A stretch of DNA of 64,000 nucleotides from Falsiroseomonas sp051433165 (GTDB lineage Bacteria; Pseudomonadota; Alphaproteobacteria; Acetobacterales; Acetobacteraceae), in contig NZ_JBHMFS010000001.1 in assembly GCF_051433165.1 (NCBI RefSeq), forward strand, positions 524,128 to 588,127, read 5' to 3'. Positions 61,255 through 64,000 of the stretch are shown here, one piece after another. The notes beneath the pieces are model-generated. The model saw only the letters and a list, made by a program, of their open reading frames with translations, searched no databases and had not been told where the DNA came from. Numbering within the stretch: the first letter of the stretch is position 1; every line of letters starts with the position of its first letter. The position numbers and the translations under genes are program-made.

Positions 61255-62033
61255 GCGGCGCGGCTGACTTCCTCGCGACGGCGGAAGCCGCCGCGGAGGC
61301 AGCGGGCGCCGTCATCCGCCCGCTGTTCCGCTCCGCCCTGCTGGTGGAAGCGAAGGGCGATGCCAGCCCGGTCACCGAAGCCGACCGGGCTGCGGAACGC
61401 GCCATCCGGGCGCTGCTCGCCGAACGCCACCCCGACCACGGCGTGATCGGCGAGGAATACGGGGACACCAACCCGGACGCCGAATGGGTCTGGGTGCTGG
61501 ACCCAATCGACGGGACCCGCGCCTTCGTCACCGGCCGCCCGCTATTCGGCACGTTGATCGGCCTGCTGCACCGGGGCACCCCCGTGCTCGGGCTGATCGA
61601 CCAGCCGACAACCGGGGAACGCTGGATCGGCGTGGCGGGCCAGCCCACCACCTTCCGCTCCGGCTTCGGCGGCACCCCGCGCTGCCGGCCCTGCGCACGG
61701 CTGGTGGAGGCCGAACTCTCCTGCACCTCCCCCGACATGTTCGATGCCGACTCCGCCCCCCGATTCGCCGCCGTGAAGGCGGCCGCGCGCCGCACCACCT
61801 GGGGCGGCGATTGCTACGCCTATGGCCTGCTGGCGCTCGGCCTGGTGGATGCGGTGGTGGATGCCACCATGAAGCCCTGGGACTGGGCCGCGCTGGTGCC
61901 GGTGATCCAGGGCGCCGGCGGCACCTGCACCGACTGGGCCGGCCGCCCGCTGCGCCTGGATGGCGACGGCACCGTGCTGGCCCTCGGCGATGCCGCCCTG
62001 CTGCCGGAAGCGACCCGCCTGCTAACCGGCTGA
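61251..62033 (+). CDS. Inositol-monophosphatase-family phosphatase (HisN-like)
   Basis: A ~260-residue Mg2+ phosphatase: motif 1 VIGEEYGDTNPDAEWVWVLD with the second part DPIDGTRAFVTGRPLFGTL, and the C-terminal KPWDWAALVPVIQGAGGTCT. These are the lithium-sensitive phosphatase motifs, and the type with GGDCYAYGLLALGLVD resembles HisN histidinol-phosphatases. No ATG, GTG or TTG lies near the expected N-terminus; the best fit is CTG 61251, which overlaps the cytochrome stop (CTGA). Confidence 0.85.
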   Translation: MSGAADFLATAEAAAEAAGAVIRPLFRSALLVEAKGDASPVTEADRAAERAIRALLAERHPDHGVIGEEYGDTNPDAEWVWVLDPIDGTRAFVTGRPLFGTLIGLLHRGTPVLGLIDQPTTGERWIGVAGQPTTFRSGFGGTPRCRPCARLVEAELSCTSPDMFDADSAPRFAAVKAAARRTTWGGDCYAYGLLALGLVDAVVDATMKPWDWAALVPVIQGAGGTCTDWAGRPLRLDGDGTVLALGDAALLPEATRLLTG

Positions 62034-62076
62034 GCCGCGGTTGCGGTGGCGGGGCGGAACCCCCAACATAGCGGCT

Positions 62077-63933
62077 ATGCGCCGACGCGATTTGCTGACC
62101 CTTTCCGCCGCCCTCGGCCTCGCGCCGAGCGCCCTGCATGCCGCAACGCCCGCCGGCGGTTCCGCCGCGCCCGGTGAGGCGATACGCACCCATGCGCTGT
62201 CCCTGCTGGGCGAACCCGCGCTGCCCGCGGATTTCACCCACTTCCCCTGGGTGAACCCCGATGCGCCGAAGGGCGGGGAGATTGCGTTGACCGCGATCGG
62301 GTCGTTCGACAGCTTCAACCAATACATCCTGCGCGGCACCCCCGCCGTCGGTCTGAGCCTGCTCTACGACACGCTGCTGTCCAACAGCACCGATGAGGCG
62401 AGCAGCGAATACCCCTATCTCGCGCAATGGATCGACCTGCCGGCCGACCGCATGGCGATCAGCTTCGAGCTGAACCCGGCCGCCCGCTGGCATGATGGCC
62501 GCCCCGTCACCGCCGCCGACGTCGTCTTCACCTTCAACGCGCTGCGCACCCATGGCCGCCCCTTCTTCCGGTCCTATTGGGGCGACGTCACGGAGGTGGT
62601 GGCTGACTCCGAGCGCCGCGTGACCTTCCGCTTCCGCAGCAATGAGAACCGCGAACTCGGCCTGATCCTCGGCCAGATGCCCGTGATGCCCGCCCATTGG
62701 TGGGAGGGTCGCGACTTCGCCCGCCCGCTGCTGGACCCGCCGCTCGGCTCCGGCGCCTACCGGCTGGAGCGCTTCGACGCCGGGCGCAGCCTGGTCTATC
62801 GCCGCGTGCCGGATTGGTGGGCGAAGGACATCCCGACCCAGAAGGGCACGCAGAACTGGGACGTGCAGCGCTACGAATATTTCCGCGACACCACCGTGGC
62901 GCTGGAAGCCTTCAAGGCCGGGCAGATCGACTTCCGCACGGAAAACAGCGCCCGCGACTGGGCGACCGGCTACGACTTCCCCGCCATGCGCCGCGGCCTG
63001 GCGAAGCAGGACGAGGTGCGCCACGAACTGCCGACCGGCATGCAGGCCTTCGCCATGAACCTGCGCCGGCCGCTGTTCCAGGATGCCCGCGTGCGCCGCG
63101 CGCTGATCGAGCTGTTCGACTATGAATGGATGAACGCCAACCTGTTCTTCGGCAGCTACACCCGCACACAGAGCTACTTCTCCAATTCCGAATTGGCTTC
63201 ATCTGGCCTGCCGACAGGCGCCGAACTCGCGATCCTTGAACCCTTTCGCGGCCGCGTGCCGGAGGAAGTCTTCACCACCGAATACAAGCTTCCCGTCACC
63301 GACGGCTCCGGCAACAACCGCGAGGGCATCCGCAACGCGCTCCGCCTGCTGCAGGCCGCCGGCTGGCGCGTGCAGAACCGCCGCCTGGTCGGGCCGCAGG
63401 GCCAGCCCTTCGAATTCGAGATCCTGCTGCAAGGCGCCACCTTCGAACGCATCGCCCTGCCCTATGTTCAGGCACTGGAACGCATCGGCATGTCCGTCCG
63501 CGTCCGCACCGTGGACCCGGCGCAGTACCAGACCCGCACCGACGCCTTTGACTTCGACATGACCGTGGACGTCATCGGCCAGTCGCTCTCCCCCGGCAAC
63601 GAACAGCGGGACTTCTTCTCCTCCGCCAAGGCGCGGGAGAATGGCAGCCGCAACGTCGCCGGCATCAGCGATCCGGCGATCGACGAGCTGGTGGAACTCG
63701 TCATCAGCGCACCGGACCGCGACCAACTCATCGCCCGCACCCGCGCACTGGACCGCGTGCTGCTGTGGAACAACTTCATGATCCCCAACTGGCACACCCG
63801 CAGCTTCCGCATCGCCTTCTGGGACAAATTCGGCCGCCCCGAACGCAACCCGCGCTACGGCCTCGGCCTCGAAACCTGGTGGATCGACCCCGCCAAGGAA
63901 CGCGCCCTGACCGAAGCCCGGCGGACGCTGTAG
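62077..63933 (+). CDS. Oligopeptide-type ABC substrate-binding protein (YejA-like)
   Basis: A 618-residue periplasmic binding protein of SBP family 5. The N-terminus is a twin-arginine-type signal (MRRRDLLTLSAALGLAPSAL) cleaved near LHA-A. HFPWVNPDAPKGGEIALTAI, SFELNPAARWHDGRPVTAAD and PVMPAHWWEGRDFARPLLDP are typical of YejA-like peptide or microcin-C-type importers. The permease and ATPase genes would lie beyond the contig end. Confidence 0.92.
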   Translation: MRRRDLLTLSAALGLAPSALHAATPAGGSAAPGEAIRTHALSLLGEPALPADFTHFPWVNPDAPKGGEIALTAIGSFDSFNQYILRGTPAVGLSLLYDTLLSNSTDEASSEYPYLAQWIDLPADRMAISFELNPAARWHDGRPVTAADVVFTFNALRTHGRPFFRSYWGDVTEVVADSERRVTFRFRSNENRELGLILGQMPVMPAHWWEGRDFARPLLDPPLGSGAYRLERFDAGRSLVYRRVPDWWAKDIPTQKGTQNWDVQRYEYFRDTTVALEAFKAGQIDFRTENSARDWATGYDFPAMRRGLAKQDEVRHELPTGMQAFAMNLRRPLFQDARVRRALIELFDYEWMNANLFFGSYTRTQSYFSNSELASSGLPTGAELAILEPFRGRVPEEVFTTEYKLPVTDGSGNNREGIRNALRLLQAAGWRVQNRRLVGPQGQPFEFEILLQGATFERIALPYVQALERIGMSVRVRTVDPAQYQTRTDAFDFDMTVDVIGQSLSPGNEQRDFFSSAKARENGSRNVAGISDPAIDELVELVISAPDRDQLIARTRALDRVLLWNNFMIPNWHTRSFRIAFWDKFGRPERNPRYGLGLETWWIDPAKERALTEARRTL

Positions 63934-63960
63934 TGGCTATGGGAGTGCTGCGTTTGTGGC

Positions 63961-64000
<40 letters not shown>

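Overview
The window is GC-rich DNA that looks like the end of a contig from a purple aerobic anoxygenic phototroph of the Alphaproteobacteria, probably the Acetobacteraceae (Roseomonas-like). That placement is inferred from the O2-dependent cyclase AcsF, the Shemin-type HemA, a PufC tetraheme cytochrome, and the many Bug-type binding proteins, amidases and GLUG-free accessory genes typical of that family. No sequence search was possible.

About positions 1-34850 form most of a photosynthesis gene cluster. A tightly packed plus-strand run goes bchH (5' cut by the window edge), bchL, bchM, lhaA, puhA, puhB, puhC, a small conserved-position ORF, acsF, puhE, hemA, bchI, bchD, bchO, crtB; many stops and starts overlap (ATGA, GTGA, TGATG). 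A minus-strand DUF2189 membrane protein follows. Then come crtE-crtF, bchC-bchX-bchY-bchZ, pufB-A-L-M-C, a YqaA-like membrane gene, crtI, an orphan OmpR-type response regulator and an odd ORF with a PEP-CTERM tail. Perfect TGT-N12-ACA palindromes, the PpsR/CrtJ operator pattern, lie before crtE and bchC. The cluster ends with crtD and a multi-spanning membrane protein on the minus strand, divergent from a cytochrome P450 - ATP-grasp gene pair. The shared region between them also carries PpsR-like sites. That P450/ATP-grasp/membrane-protein group is the best candidate for something undescribed.

Positions 34850-37770 are a decayed accessory patch: a 161-bp palindromic MITE-like element with TTA on both sides, a repeat-protein pseudogene with one nonsense codon and two frameshifts, gmhA, and an ABC-2 permease cut off at its 3' end against gmhA.

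Positions 37800-64000 are ordinary chromosome: a glycine-zipper lipoprotein, a lytic transglycosylase with SPOR domain, a NeuD-like acetyltransferase, an acyl-CoA operon (ADP-forming ligase, MaoC hydratase, CoA-transferase A/B split by an antisense host-attachment gene, a crotonase lacking both hydratase glutamates), an amide/peptide catabolism group (amidase, Bug binding protein, enolase-superfamily dehydratase, EamA transporter, D-aminopeptidase), the classic ffs-dnaX-ybaB-recR block with SRP RNA, nudC, pheA, a membrane cytochrome c, an inositol-monophosphatase-family gene with an apparent CTG start, and an oligopeptide-type binding protein. The last 38 bases are a pure G run, most likely a sequencing artefact.
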